From contig VCCP01000003.1 in NCBI GenBank assembly GCA_005765155.1, forward strand, positions 6,076,001 to 6,140,000: 64,000 nucleotides of DNA, written 5' to 3'. Position 1 is the first letter of the stretch. Each line of letters starts with the position of its first letter. Origin of the DNA: Zelopaecilomyces penicillatus. Lineage: Eukaryota; Ascomycota; Sordariomycetes; Hypocreales; Pseudodiploosporaceae. This document shows positions 1 to 11,339 of this stretch, piece by piece. Both the position numbers and the translations under genes were made by a program. The notes under the pieces are model-generated. The model saw only the letters and a program-made list of their open reading frames with translations. It was not told the DNA's origin and did no database searches.

Positions 1-95
1 GACGCCACAGCTTATGTATTGAGAAAATGGCTATTCGATACGGCTATTGATCTGAGGATCTGAGACCTCACAGCTGCATGTCTGGAGGATGCATG

Positions 96-102
96 TATAA
101 AT
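96..102 (+). promoter_or_regulatory. TATA-like box before the repeat-peptide gene
   Basis: TATAAAT lies 94 bp upstream of the ATG at 196, a plausible core-promoter position for a short fungal gene. It is only a sequence match, and transcription start is not known. Confidence 0.35.
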
Positions 103-195
103 GTTGTCTTGGGCTCGCGATTACTTGGGTTTACAACAACGTCAACAACACACAAAAAACATCACATATATATCATAATCAACTCTTTCGCTAAA

Positions 196-498
196 ATGAT
201 GAAATCATTCTTTATCATCTCTACATTGACCGTTAGTCTGACCGTGGCTGCGCCCACTCCCAACTCGATTGCCTTGGAAAACACTGTTCGTCCATCTGTT
301 GGCGGAGCATCCGCCAATGGAATAGATCCTCCGGATTGGAAGAGAGCTGAAGATGCGGCGTCTAGCGAGGGAATTCATCCTCCTGACTGGAAGAGAGCTG
401 AAGATGCGGCATCCAGCAAGGGAATCTATCCTCCTGACTGGAAGAGGGCTGAAGATGCGGCGTCTGGCAATGGAATCGATCCTCCTGACTGGAAGTGA
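196..498 (+). CDS. Secreted Kex2-processed repeat peptide precursor (PPDWK family)
   Basis: A single exon encodes 100 residues. I chose the ATG at 196 because it puts a hydrophobic signal peptide (MMKSFFIISTLTVSLTVAA) at the very N-terminus; a second ATG follows directly, and an in-frame ATG at 109 would bury the signal. From residue 41 come four copies of a 17-residue unit with consensus xGIxPPDWKRAEDAASx. Copies 1-3 end the core with Lys-Arg (residues 49-50, 66-67, 83-84) and the last stops at PPDWK. Lys-Arg is the Kex2 cleavage site, and the AEDA that follows resembles the dipeptidase-trimmed spacers of yeast alpha-factor. Processing would yield related peptides with cores GIDPPDW, GIHPPDW and GIYPPDW. 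The layout matches fungal pheromone precursors and RiPP precursors of the ustiloxin type, but the core is neither a known pheromone nor a known dikaritin core. No DUF3328 oxidase is visible in the window. The function is unknown. Confidence 0.82.
   Translation: MMKSFFIISTLTVSLTVAAPTPNSIALENTVRPSVGGASANGIDPPDWKRAEDAASSEGIHPPDWKRAEDAASSKGIYPPDWKRAEDAASGNGIDPPDWK
316..498 (+). repeat. 51-bp in-frame tandem repeat encoding PPDWK cores
   Basis: Three full 51-bp units (316-366, 367-417, 418-468) are followed by a partial fourth (469-495) ending at the stop codon. Within the unit the PPDWKRAEDAAS part is invariant. The first residue and the fourth position (D/H/Y/D) vary, so variation is concentrated in the putative core. 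Confidence 0.9.
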
Positions 499-1543
499 GC
501 TGGAGACAAAACTCAAATACAGGCTGGCAAGGCATCCACCAAGACAGTTCGGCCTCCAGTGTGGAAGAGAAATGTGGAGGTTTACCCTGTCGATTGAGAA
601 ACCAAATTGCCGATCGGCATGCGGTGTCTGATGTGGAGGTTTGAAGGTTAGGGGCACATCCAATTGCGTTTTATTTAAGGCTTGTTCGCAGGGAAGCAAG
701 CCTTCAAATGTTGAATGTGTGGGACTTGTAAGCTTTCCTATGCTTGAGGTCAATTTGTGTGACGGACTGGGGTATTAGTTTGCATGATAGTATATGAGAA
801 CATGAGTTGTATCGCGAACATATGCATTTGTATGTGTTAATTCTTATGAGTATGTGAATCTAAAAGTAGGAAGTTCATTCATGATGGATAAACATAATGG
901 TGACTGACATGCCGGTTCTTCAAAACTCAGTAGGGATTAAAATGTCCTGAAACGCGGGCTTGTCAATGGCCTTTACTGTTAAACCTTTTTAGTTTTTAGC
1001 CTTCTCAGTATTAGTTTCTCATATCCAACGCCACCAACCTCTAGTACGCATTTACTGGAATGTAGATCGGATGCGCCCGCGTCGATGCACGCCACCTCAG
1101 TAGCTCTTCAACTGCGTTAAAAGTCTCAATGGTAATTAAAATAAGTGCACATATACTTCGAGACGGCAGAGCATAACGGGTAGAGGAAGCCGCTTTTGGT
1201 AAAGATATACGGTTGAATGAGGCTATAAAGCAACTAATCGCAAGATGAAGCTGGTCTGCATCCATCTCAGCTCATTAAGTCGCCCGCATAGGAAGGAACA
1301 AGACCTGAACGCCCTGATTTTGAATCAATTCATCGGTCCTTTTGTGCATGGAAAGGATAGAATAAGGAAGTTTGAAGACGAGTCTTGTAGCTTGTGTAAT
1401 TGGGGTATTTGTGTTGCATACCATCAAGTATATATAATCTTGGACATCTCACTACTGGACGCGCTTGTCTTGATCATTGAACAATACCTTTTACTTCAAA
1501 ACAATAGCCGCACAACTAAAGCACCTTTTTCTTCCCCATAAAT
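499..1543. other. Intergenic region between the two peptide genes
   Basis: About 1 kb is AT-rich, with several short ORFs on both strands that lack recognisable motifs or a coding-like pattern. It presumably holds the 3' UTR of the first peptide gene and the promoter of the second. I see no further PPDWK copy, repeat or RNA gene. Confidence 0.6.
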
Positions 1544-1778
1544 ATGAAGCCAGGTCTTGCTCTCTCTGCGTTAGCGGGCGTGGCTCTCGCTGCCCCGACA
1601 GCCGACATACGAGCGTTGGTGAGCCGAGAGGCTACTTGTGACTCAGGTATGTGACTATGTTATACGCCCAGATGAATCCTTAAACGCTGGGAAAAAAGCT
1701 AATGGTAGATCTCTAGGCTCATCTTGCTCCGGTACCAACGGTGTGGGGGGCGGATTCAGGCCACCAGACTGGAAATGA
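1544..1778 (+). CDS. Small secreted peptide precursor with single C-terminal PPDWK core
   Basis: Two exons (1544-1646 and 1717-1778; GTATGT donor, CTCTAG acceptor, phase 1) encode 54 residues. The gene is too short for usual ORF cut-offs. A signal peptide (about residues 1-17, ending ALAA) is followed by a short pro-region, a monobasic SR at 27-28, two cysteines (32 and 38), a Gly-rich stretch, and the C-terminus GGFRPPDWK. The final eight residues match the repeat core of the gene 1 kb upstream (GIDPPDWK, GIHPPDWK, GIYPPDWK). That makes the two genes paralogous precursors or two forms of one signal. Here there is a single core at the extreme C-terminus and no Lys-Arg site. The intron and signal peptide support a real gene, but the product is unknown. 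Confidence 0.75.
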
Positions 1779-3243
1779 CGCAGAGAACCGAACAGTCCTC
1801 ACGGCTCGCCTGGAACATATGGATAAACGATGTTGAAGATGAATGAGGGGCGAACGGTAGGTATAGGTTGGTCGGTTATGGTTATGGACATCATCTAAGT
1901 CTGAGTCTGGGTGTATTTAGGCGAACAGTGGGAGTTTTCTACTTGGTTGGTGGAACTGGGTGAAGCAGCAACCTCCTCAAATGGCAGAGGCAAGGACAAG
2001 CATAACCAGAAAGGATGATTCAACATCATCGTGGGAAAAGAAAACATGACTGATGATATATGTCTCGTTGAAAGGCGGTTGTGATTACCTGAGGTTGCCA
2101 TGATGTCCGTAGTTGTCTTAGAACTACGGTGATGTGGACAAAGAGGAGTGACGGGTCTGAAATGAGATTATGGAGACTGCTGATGACGTGATTTGACTCT
2201 TGGGTGTTGCGTTGGCGGTAAGTCTTCTCCGGCGTTTTGGGAACAACACATGCTGGCGAGGGTCCGATCGCCTGTACTTCTAGTTCGTGTTTGAGAGATA
2301 TGTCCATTCTGCGAAAGAGTGTCAGTCAGCTTTGTAATACATACCTAGATTAAGGAGTAAAAGGCATGGAAGCGACATCCACCCGCGCCGATGGTCCGAG
2401 ATTTCGCCATCGGCCACTAACCCACGACGGGTTACTCAATCGATCACAAGTCAGGCATTTGCTCAATAACGACGCGGATGATTGGCTGGATGGCTTTCTG
2501 GGGGGCCGGCCAGGCGGAACCGTTCTCGTCCGGGCTCAAGCACGTCATTCGCAACCGCGATAGTGTCAGTATGAGTATTTTGGTGAGAAAGGGTGGCGGG
2601 TTGACACGGATTTGGCTTGGTGTTGGTGGGGGTTGGAGCTTTTTGGAGGGGTTCCATGTTCATGTTGCAGGTTTGCAGCATGTAGACAGCACTTCAGGGG
2701 CGACGTGAATCCTTCTCATCCGCTGTACTCGCTACATTGTATGCGCTACATGCGCTGTACTCGCTGCACTTTAACCCGCCCACTGCGAATAAGCTTTTGA
2801 AAAAGGTCCCTGTACCTTCGGCACATCGGCATCTCGCGGTGCGATGACTTTCAAACGCGGGCATGCAGATGCATCCATTGGTGATGAGAAATAATAATAC
2901 AGGTACTGGACCAGGCTGGCCAGGTATTTATTGGCGAGAATGCGCTGCTGACCGCGCAGCTCGATGTTCCCTTTCTCTCTTCTGCTTCTTCCGATTCCCT
3001 CCCCTCAATCCTTCTTCTCTTCCCCGACCCAGTGACCGCCCTCCATTGACGCCCTGAGCTGCCGTCGACTCTTGCTTGTGCTTGGCGCTGATTGCGTGAC
3101 GCGCCCTACATTTGCCCAGCTGAAGATAACGCAGTCCTGTTATCTTGTATAAATACATCGTCCCTTTTGCTGGCTACTCCGAGTTTGCCAGGGCCGACAT
3201 ATCCTCCTCCTCCTCCTCTAACCCCTCTTGAAAAGTCACCAAA
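1779..3243. other. Intergenic region upstream of ATP sulfurylase
   Basis: There is no convincing gene. A minus-strand ORF at 2026-2307 (93 residues) and overlapping ORFs around 2366-2708 have no recognisable domain. Around 2720-2775 a short imperfect repeat of CTGTACTCGCTxCA occurs. The last 300 bp are pyrimidine-rich (TCCTCC runs near 3200), as is common in fungal 5' leaders. Confidence 0.55.
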
Positions 3244-5285
3244 ATGGCAAACACACCCCACGGCGGCGTCCTCAAGGACCTCTTCGCCCGCGACTTGCCT
3301 CTTCAGGCTGAGCTCCTACAGGAATCAGAGACGCTTCCTGCGCTTGTCCTTAGCGAGCGTCACCTTTGCGATCTGGAGCTGATTCTCAATGGCGGTTTCT
3401 CCCCTCTTGAAGGTTCGTTGTTCTTCGGATTCGCTCACCCCCACCTTGTATTTGTCTGCCCCTCCAAAAACGTATATTGCCGACCAGCATAATTGACATA
3501 ACCGTGGTACAGGGTTCATGACGGAAAAGGACTACAATGGGTATGTGTGACTATATTAATATAGTTCTCCTAGAAAAATCCCAGACTCTAATGTGTAAAA
3601 TACAGCGTTGTTGCAGATAACCGTCTCGAGGATGGCACGCTCTTCAGCATGCCCATCACTTTAGATGTGGATCAAGACCAGATCGACTCGCTTGGCATCA
3701 AGTCGGGCGCCAAAATCACACTGCGAGACTCACGAGATGACCGAAACCTTGCCATCTTCACCGTGGACGATATCTACCGCCCAGACAAGTATGCCAACTC
3801 CACCTCTCAATCCTGGCATTCTTTGCCGGTACTCTCCTCTATTCTTCTAATGCTGGTGCTGACTCGTATCTCACCAGGGTCAAGGAGGCCATTGAAGTCT
3901 TTGGCAGCGACGATGACACACATCCCGGTGTCAAATACCTCTTCAGCACAGCCAAGGAATTCTACATTGGTGGAACACTCGAAGCTGTGAGCCGTCTGGA
4001 GCATTACGATTTCCTGGATCTACGTTGTAAGTGTACAACCAACTCATATGGGTAAGTGATGCAGAGGCTAATGTTGGATATTCCCACAGTCACACCCGCC
4101 GAGTTGCGATCACATTTCAACAAGCTTGGCTGGAAAAAGGTCGTCGCCTTCCAAACGCGAAACCCGATGCATCGTGCCCACCGTGAACTGACCGTCCGGG
4201 CGGCTCGCTCCCAGCAAGCCAACGTCCTCATCCACCCCGTTGTGGGTCTCACCAAACCCGGCGACATCGACCACTTCACCCGTGTGCGAGTGTACAAGGC
4301 TCTGTTGCCGCGATACCCCAACGGCATGGCTGCTCTGGCCCTTCTTCCTCTGGCCATGCGAATGGGTGGTCCCCGTGAGGCCGTTTGGCACGCCATCATC
4401 CGTAAGAACCACGGCTCGACACACTTCATTGTCGGTCGTGATCACGCCGGACCCGGCAAGAATAAGAATGGCAAGGACCACTACGGTCCCTACGATGCGC
4501 AGCACCTCGTGCAGAAGTATCAGGAGGAGCTTGGAATTAAAATGGTCGAGTTCCAGGAGATGATTTACATTCCCGATAATGACGAGTACATGCCCGCCAA
4601 TGAAATCCCCGAGGGTACCCGAACAATGAACATTTCTGGCACGGAACTACGTAACCGACTCAAGACTGGCAAGGAGATCCCGGCCTGGTTCTCCTACCCT
4701 GAAGTTGTCGAAGTCCTCCGCGAGCAGAACCCGCTGCCCCGCGAAAAGGGTTTCACCGTCTTCATGACTGGTTACCAGAACAGCGGCAAGGATCAGATCG
4801 CGCGTGCTCTGCAGGTCACGCTGAACCAAGGCGGCGGCCGACCTGTGTCCATGCTTCTGGGTGAAACGGTGCGAAGCGAGCTGTCTTCCGAGCTTGGCTT
4901 CAGCCGACAAGATCGCGACCTGAACATTTCCCGTATCGCCTTTGTCGCTTCGGAGCTGACGAAGGCCGGCGCGGCCGTCATCGCGGCGCCCATTGCACCA
5001 TTTGAGCAGGCGCGGACGCAAGCTCGCGACCTGGTTGAGAAGTCTGGCCTATTCTTCCTCGTCCACGTTGCCACGCCGCTCGAGTATTGTGAGGCGACGG
5101 ATCGGAGAGGCATCTACAAGGCGGCGCGTGCAGGCGAAATCAAGGGTTTCACTGGCGTGGATGATCCTTATGAGACACCCTCAAAGCCCGATTTGACTGT
5201 TGACCTGTCTAAGCAAAACGTTCGGTCCATTGTGCACGAGATTATCTTGCTGTTGGAAAGCCGAGGACTGCTCGACCGTCTGTAA
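3244..5285 (+). CDS. met3: ATP sulfurylase (sulfate adenylyltransferase)
   Basis: This enzyme converts ATP and sulfate to adenosine 5'-phosphosulfate (APS) and pyrophosphate, the first step of sulfate assimilation, in the cytosol. Five exons splice cleanly (3244-3412, 3513-3540, 3606-3788, 3878-4026, 4090-5285) into 574 residues, the usual length for filamentous fungi. The second exon is a 28-bp micro-exon. The N-terminal PUA-like part begins MANTPHGGVLKDLF. The catalytic domain carries QTRNPMHRAHRE with the HxxH motif, and GRDHAGPG. The C-terminal third resembles APS kinase, but its P-loop reads GYQNSGKDQ, not the GxSGxGK of active kinases. In fungi this part is the inactive allosteric domain that binds PAPS and gives feedback inhibition. 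The neighbours are not sulfur genes. Identification is secure. Confidence 0.97.
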
Positions 5286-7588
5286 ACGATTATGACGAGA
5301 GGCAGATTTAAAGTGAGAGGAGAGAGGGGACAGTGCTAGAAAAGGCACATTCTTGGCGTATGCTAAAAATAGACGTAGAGTTGGGAAGCTCTCGATATTG
5401 AGCTGGAAGAAGAGGATGACCAATGCGGCTTTTGAGGTTGCATACTTTATGATGAATTTTTGATGATGGGGGGTTTCATGTGAGTAAGGGTACTCATGTT
5501 TTGGATACAACTATACATCAGATAGATGTGATTAGATGCTAGATTTGATATTAGTAAAAGCAGAAGGATTCACAAAACATGACATTTGAGTTTCAAAGCC
5601 TATCTACATACGCGACCGTTGGCTGCATGCAGTTCTCGTCACCCGAATCACTGCATACAATGGCTTCACTTTTTTCTTTTTCCCAACGTTCCTGAGCCGC
5701 CTTCATCGGTTGCCCACACCACAGAAGCTTACCGTTGGTGCATTTGCGGGGGGGATGAGAATGGCCTTTGACCAGTGATGACTAGACAACTGACTCGGAA
5801 AGTTTCATTGGGCCGCTCTCTGGATACCCGACCGAACAACAGGGTGTGCGAGACTCTGGTTGGTTGATCTAGAGAGTGTGTGTGGTTTCGCACGGATTTG
5901 ATGATCTTGAGTGGGCTGCCACGAGTTATTTTTGGGCCAAAAAGGTTGTGCTTAACTCCTCAACTTGTGTAACCTCCTTCAACCCACACACACACACACG
6001 TACTGTAGGTCCTGTTTGAAGATACATGTCGTACAGTGAGTGGGCATAACTGTGCATGCATGCCTCGGAACTGGTTGCGGTATCTGCTGTGCGTTGCACT
6101 CGTTATGCAGGTCAAGTTCCTTGGTTGGTTGGAGCAGACTGCCATGTTGTCTCCTTCTTGATACCTGATAGAGGTACTACTTGTAGTCTCCATTTCACTA
6201 ACGGCTTTACCAGAACCAGACGGAATTCGGTTGGTGAGCATGGGGCTTTTTTGACCGCCTTTCAAGGCTCAAGGCACTTTGCCTTAACGGGTTGAGTGAC
6301 CCCGTCTTTTTCTCAGTACTTCTCGAATCCTGCCTTGCCTGTGTTGGGGTCAAGACAGGTATTAAGAAATGGATACCTCAGGTAAGCAGGTATTAACCGT
6401 AGTTAATATCTAGTGGAGGTACTGGTATCTGTGGCTGGGTTGCGAGGGCCACGTCAGGGGACTTTGCGGGCATCTGAAAACGAATGGGCATCGAGAAGTG
6501 CGGGCTGGAGTGGATGGATGGCATGGGATGGGTACAGCCTACAGGCATGACACACTGTTGTTGGTGTGTCATCTCATCAACTGGACAAAGTGTGATGGGA
6601 GCCAACAGCGGCCCAATCGTTGGGCTCTGGTCGCCGCCTGTCTTTAACGAGCAAAGGTAATGAAGAAGAGAAAGGCAAGGGTCTTTATAGCACGTACTGA
6701 TACGCTACAACTACTGCATTGTTGTTTATCTGCCTGAGTCTCTTCAGAGCACATTGCATAAAGTGCCCAGTGCCTAATCGTAATCAATCAATCAATCCAT
6801 GGTTGCCGCCTCGGCGCCGATTCTGTTCTGTTGGCTCTCTCAGTGAAACGTGCCAGTTAGCGCTGCCCCCCCTCCCTCCGAGGATGATGCGGCAGCGGCA
6901 AAGGAACCTGTGACAGCCAGCCGGGACAGCCACCGTGTTTTAGGGGTTCTTGGGCTTCTTCATCATCAAATGCAACAGCTTGCAGTTCTCTCCTACATCA
7001 CTGTTCATTTTCAACTTGACGTTCCAGCCGTCGTTTTCATCTCTGTTTTGCACGTTGCAGGCAGCATTTCGTTAAACAATATTTTTCACTCTCTTTCCTT
7101 TCACTTTCACCTTCAGTTTTCAGTTTCTGCCCCACGCCCAACCCCCCTTGTATTTTCAGAGGCTGTCCCGCTACGCTCCAGCGTTTAATCCAGTGTCCAG
7201 GCTCCCAAACTCCCAAACTGTCCCCTGTCCCCAGACGACACGGGCACACCAGCGCTCGGCCCACACGGCCACTCGGCCACTCCCGCAGTCTACAATCGCT
7301 GAAGCCATCGCTGCCTGAGCCACCAGACCGGGTGTATTCGCTGGCCAAGACCGCTACAGTCACCCATAATCGATACCTAGGTAGCCACCACGCTACAACC
7401 TCCACAACCCGCCCGACCGACTCCAGACAGCTCACGCCTCTCTCACCGTCCCCTCATTTTTTTTGACGTCGCCCGAATCCACTACTCTTCTCTTCCCATC
7501 ATCACCAAACACGCAAACCCCAACCTTTTCACGTCTTGGCCCGACCACCGCAACGCACTAGGCCGGCTCGCCTTCCCAATGCTTCAAA
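5286..7588. other. Long intergenic region
   Basis: It runs 2.3 kb from the ATP sulfurylase terminator to the next ATG. It holds a (CA)n microsatellite at 5985-5999 and several short ORFs without motifs. From about 7190 to 7588 it is strongly pyrimidine-rich, probably promoter and 5' UTR of the 868-residue protein gene. I see no RNA gene or transposon relic. Confidence 0.55.
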
Positions 7589-10195
7589 ATGCCCTCCAAC
7601 GACCGTGAGGCCGACGTCGTCGATGTCGATGGCGAAGAGCGCCCCCGCGAGAAACGCCGCTCCAAATCCGACAAGAAATCATCCGACAAGGACCGCGAGC
7701 ACCGCTCCTCACACCGCTCCAAGTCCACCCGCAGCAAACTCGGCGACAGCGACACGGCGTCTCTGATATCGTCGACGAAGCGCCATCGCAAGAGGAAAGA
7801 TGGCGACAAGGAAAAATCGCGAGACAAGGATCGGGACAGAGATCAGGATGGTGCCAAAGAGCGGTCGGCGTCGGCTAGCGACCTGATGGGTTTTGATGAC
7901 TCCATGTCAAGGCTGACTGTTGATACACATCGCATCTCCATGCCCTACCCCAACTTTAGCAAGGCGCACTCCAAGGAGGCTGTCCAGAGCCGTGATGATC
8001 TCTCAACCACAAAGCAGTCCAAGCGGTCAAACCCACTGACCCCAGAGCCCACCGACGTTGGCGGAGGTGATGATGACCGCCGGTCCTCCAAAAAGTCGTC
8101 CCGACCACCGACGCCGCCCGAGACGGATGTTTCAGCTGATAAGAGACGCACATCTGAAGAGGCAGCCATGAGATCATCCATGTCTAGTTTATCCCGATCG
8201 GCTTCTCGTCGCGAGGACAAGAAGCGAGCCGACGATCCAGACCGATCCACTATTTCGGGAGTCTCAAGATCGGGTTCTCGGCACGATGACCGGTCAAAGA
8301 TTAGCCGCAAGTCGACATCGTCGAGCCAAGCTACTTATGTGAAGCCGCAGCCTACCAATAAATCACACGAGAAAGTCAGATCTTCGCTCTCTCGGGAATC
8401 CAGCAGGCGTTCCGCCTCCAGCCGCCATCAGAAGATGGAGTCTCTCGAGACTGAATCCTCGCCCTCGAGTGCTCAAGACTCATCTCCCAAGACACCAACT
8501 CAGACCCCACAGTTCCCTCCCAGGGTATATGATGACATTAGACGCACATCCTCTCCTGCTTCTGGGGTGGATGAGTCCGGATCACAGCTTCACTCAAAAA
8601 CGGCAACTCCCGCATCAAGAGTGCCGTCATATCCGCCACCACCCCCTCCTCCACCTCCACCACTCGACATTCACGACATTCCAAGAGTCGACTATCTACT
8701 GCAAAATGGCGGCCTTCCATATCCGGCCCCCAGACATTTCCTTGCCGTCCTCCCGCTCCAGAACGGCTCCCGCCCCTCAAACCCACCCTTGATTGGAGCC
8801 GACACATTATTTGCTCCATTCTTCAACCTTCTTGAACAGTACGCCAACGTCGTCAGCAAGCAAGGTTCTATTGCTGTCGCAACTGGACATCGATCAGTCG
8901 CCCGCCGGCTGCTAGACAGACTTGAGAATGTATTTTCAAGAGATCTGCCCCCGCATGGATGTGCATGCATCATGTGCGACAAGTCTCACGAGATCCACAG
9001 GGGCCTGACCTGGGGTGATGTTCTCGAATGGGTTAGCGGTCGTATTGATCTCCCCCAATGGCCGCCGTTTGATCTAGCTGAAATTGGCACAAAGGCTGCA
9101 GAGGTATCCGGAGATATGCCTCCACGGCCGGCGTCGCCCGTCAAAATGGACCCTGATATTGCTGAGGAGTTCAGAGAACACTACCTGCGTCAGACGAAGA
9201 AGGTGAGATCTGCGGTTGATAAGTGGCTCAACAACACAGGAGAAACGCCCGTGCCGCCACCTCAGGATGTAGACGATGAGACTTTGACCTTTGCCATTCT
9301 TACCAACCTTGACGCTGAAGATCGACCATACTTTAACGCTCTCATGTCTGGTTCAAGAGAGCTACGACCCGCCACCAGAGCCCCCACGCCTCTGCATCGG
9401 CCTCGCAACGAATTCATCATCAAGACTGGCCTTTCCCTGCAGCGTCTATACCGACTATCCCAGGTTCCACGAGATGCGGAAAGTGCTACGTATCTTATCA
9501 AGAATCCTCATACTCACGATCTACTGGTCACTATCTCTAACATCAACGCCTCTGAATGGGAGATCCTCACTTCAGGCCGGTTTGACGGATTCCTGTGGTC
9601 CGGTGCTGACGCAGAAGGCCTTACGCCTGGCTTTGAGTCTCGAGGGGCAACACCAGCAAGCTACTTTGGTGGGTCTACCAGAAATACGACACCCTTTTCG
9701 CCCTATTCTCGCGGCGCTACCCCGGCATCTTTCATCAGTGTAGCATCATCTGGAATGCCTGGAGGCAAACAGCCTGTTTCCAACGATGAGGAAATGGAGA
9801 TGGCCGCTATTGCAGAGATTGAGCGCGAGATTTATACTGGCATGGAATCTCTCGAGGATGCGTTTGAGAAGCTTCACCACAGGGCGGAAGTGGTTCGAAC
9901 TGCATTGAGACAACGCGGAGCTGGTCTTATGCAGAACCTACAGAATCGACGACGCATTGACGTCCTCCCTATTCCTGGGTCTGGCAATTCTCAGAATTCC
10001 GGGTATGAACGGCCAACATGGGCCATTGGCAGCGACGAAGACGCTGTAAGCGAGAGCGAATGGGGTGGCATGGACGAAATTGACATTTTCCCCGACGACT
10101 CTGCTAGCAACATCAGCAGTTCGAGACATCGCCGTCCCAAGCGACGGGTCGAACGACGCACACCGGCACCAATTGAAGAAGGTGACGAAGAATAA
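7589..10195 (+). CDS. Conserved low-complexity protein of unknown function
   Basis: An intronless ORF encodes 868 residues. Residues 1 to about 110 are extremely charged (RE/DK/RS-rich, with KRRSKSDKK and RDKDRDRDQD), suggesting a nuclear, RNA- or chromatin-associated protein. Residues 110-330 are Ser/Thr/Pro-rich and probably disordered. A proline run lies near residue 350. The ordered core is about 365-640 and starts IPRVDYLLQNGGLPYPAPRHF. It holds a CACIMCDK cysteine cluster and a WGDVLEWVSGRIDLPQWPPF segment. Short GATPAS-type repeats follow, then a coiled-coil-like stretch (EEMEMAAIAEIEREIY) and a basic tail with RRPKRRVERR. From memory, similar fungal proteins are sometimes named 5-methylcytosine G/T mismatch-specific DNA glycosylase. 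I see no glycosylase motif, so I do not assign that activity. Confidence 0.85.
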   Translation: MPSNDREADVVDVDGEERPREKRRSKSDKKSSDKDREHRSSHRSKSTRSKLGDSDTASLISSTKRHRKRKDGDKEKSRDKDRDRDQDGAKERSASASDLMGFDDSMSRLTVDTHRISMPYPNFSKAHSKEAVQSRDDLSTTKQSKRSNPLTPEPTDVGGGDDDRRSSKKSSRPPTPPETDVSADKRRTSEEAAMRSSMSSLSRSASRREDKKRADDPDRSTISGVSRSGSRHDDRSKISRKSTSSSQATYVKPQPTNKSHEKVRSSLSRESSRRSASSRHQKMESLETESSPSSAQDSSPKTPTQTPQFPPRVYDDIRRTSSPASGVDESGSQLHSKTATPASRVPSYPPPPPPPPPPLDIHDIPRVDYLLQNGGLPYPAPRHFLAVLPLQNGSRPSNPPLIGADTLFAPFFNLLEQYANVVSKQGSIAVATGHRSVARRLLDRLENVFSRDLPPHGCACIMCDKSHEIHRGLTWGDVLEWVSGRIDLPQWPPFDLAEIGTKAAEVSGDMPPRPASPVKMDPDIAEEFREHYLRQTKKVRSAVDKWLNNTGETPVPPPQDVDDETLTFAILTNLDAEDRPYFNALMSGSRELRPATRAPTPLHRPRNEFIIKTGLSLQRLYRLSQVPRDAESATYLIKNPHTHDLLVTISNINASEWEILTSGRFDGFLWSGADAEGLTPGFESRGATPASYFGGSTRNTTPFSPYSRGATPASFISVASSGMPGGKQPVSNDEEMEMAAIAEIEREIYTGMESLEDAFEKLHHRAEVVRTALRQRGAGLMQNLQNRRRIDVLPIPGSGNSQNSGYERPTWAIGSDEDAVSESEWGGMDEIDIFPDDSASNISSSRHRRPKRRVERRTPAPIEEGDEE

Positions 10196-11339
10196 ATTGC
10201 AGCTCAATCACAGTTTTTTTAGGCTTTAGCAAATGATTATACGGCGGAATGTTGGACCCGGGAAACGATCCCTTGACATGTTTGGACTAGAATCACATTG
10301 TAGGCGAGCTAACGATGGCTATTTGGGAGACTTGGAGGAATTTGGAAGGAATAATTTTGATGTTGGAGAAAAGATGGCCTGTGAAATGTTCAACGTCAAA
10401 GCATGAAAGGATTTGGGAGGGAAGGGATGGAAACGGCATACTGGAGTTTTTTTCATGACATTTTCCTTCTCTGCACACACCTTTTATTGTCGGATACCAC
10501 TTGTTTTTGTTGTGCGCTTGGGGTGGAGATTTTTGTTGTCACCCGGCGAAACGATGGATGTGCTGAATTTGAGGAGGGGCCTGGGACTCTTGTTTTGGCA
10601 TGGTCCTTGGGGATTTTAGGTTGTATGCGCGGATCAAAGGGTATATGGCGATCCGTGAGACCACAAGAATTTGACAGACGAGGCCATTCATGGAAATCCG
10701 CGTAGCGCGGGATGGCTGAATTGTAATGATGAAATATGAGTAGCTTCTGGCTTTCTGGTATTCAGAGGATTCAATATGGCACGGGTGTTGATTCGCTCAG
10801 ATGTGTTTCGTAGAGATGTATATTTGGTGAGGTTTAACGACATCTTTCAAGATAGCCTCTAGGTTATCGGAAACAATTTAGTTGGTGTTTAGTGCCACAT
10901 CTCGCACTCACACCAACCAGCATCACACAAATTATTGTAGCTAGAGCTAGTACATGCGTAACCAACTTCAAATAAACAAAAGCCATCGAGTTGCTAAGAC
11001 ATAATCAATGCAAGACTATTATAAGAGTTGGTAAGCAGCTTTTAGGTCGGTTGTTGAGTTGGCAATTCAATAGACTGTTTTAGACTTCCGATCTGTGCAT
11101 AAGCCGGAGGAATATTTGCATGTTCCTGGGCTGAGCATGGTGGGGGCGGGGTTGTAAAGACTCACACGCCGGAGTGGACTAATAAAGGGCGTAACAGATC
11201 AGATAGATAGGAGAGCGTTTTAAGTTTCTATATATTCTCTTAATAACTAGTCAAACAACTAATCTCACACTACACATCATATCACAGTGAATCTTGTCAT
11301 ACCTACTTCTAGCATACACACACATCATCACATCACACA
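10196..11339. other. Intergenic region
   Basis: 1.1 kb without a supportable gene. ORFs at 10403-10705 and 10413-10619 lie in overlapping frames with no motif. CA-rich sequence just before 11340 looks like a 5' leader. Confidence 0.55.

Noticed and set aside
109..195. Longer N-terminus of the repeat peptide starting at 109
   Set aside because: It would place 29 residues in front of a clear signal peptide; the tandem ATGs at 196 and 199 fit better.
196..498. Mating alpha-pheromone precursor
   Set aside because: The Kex2 repeat layout fits, but the core lacks the Trp-Cys...Cys-Trp pattern of ascomycete alpha-pheromones.
196..1778. Ustiloxin/phomopsin-type dikaritin cluster
   Set aside because: No DUF3328 (UstY-like) or tyrosinase gene is seen within the window and only one core contains Tyr; sequence left of the window would be needed.
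2026..2708. Possible minus-strand gene upstream of ATP sulfurylase
   Set aside because: The ORFs are short, mutually conflicting and motif-free; no convincing exon structure was found.
7589..10195. DNA glycosylase assignment for the 868-residue protein
   Set aside because: Remembered database names suggest it, but no helix-hairpin-helix or glycosylase active-site motif is visible.
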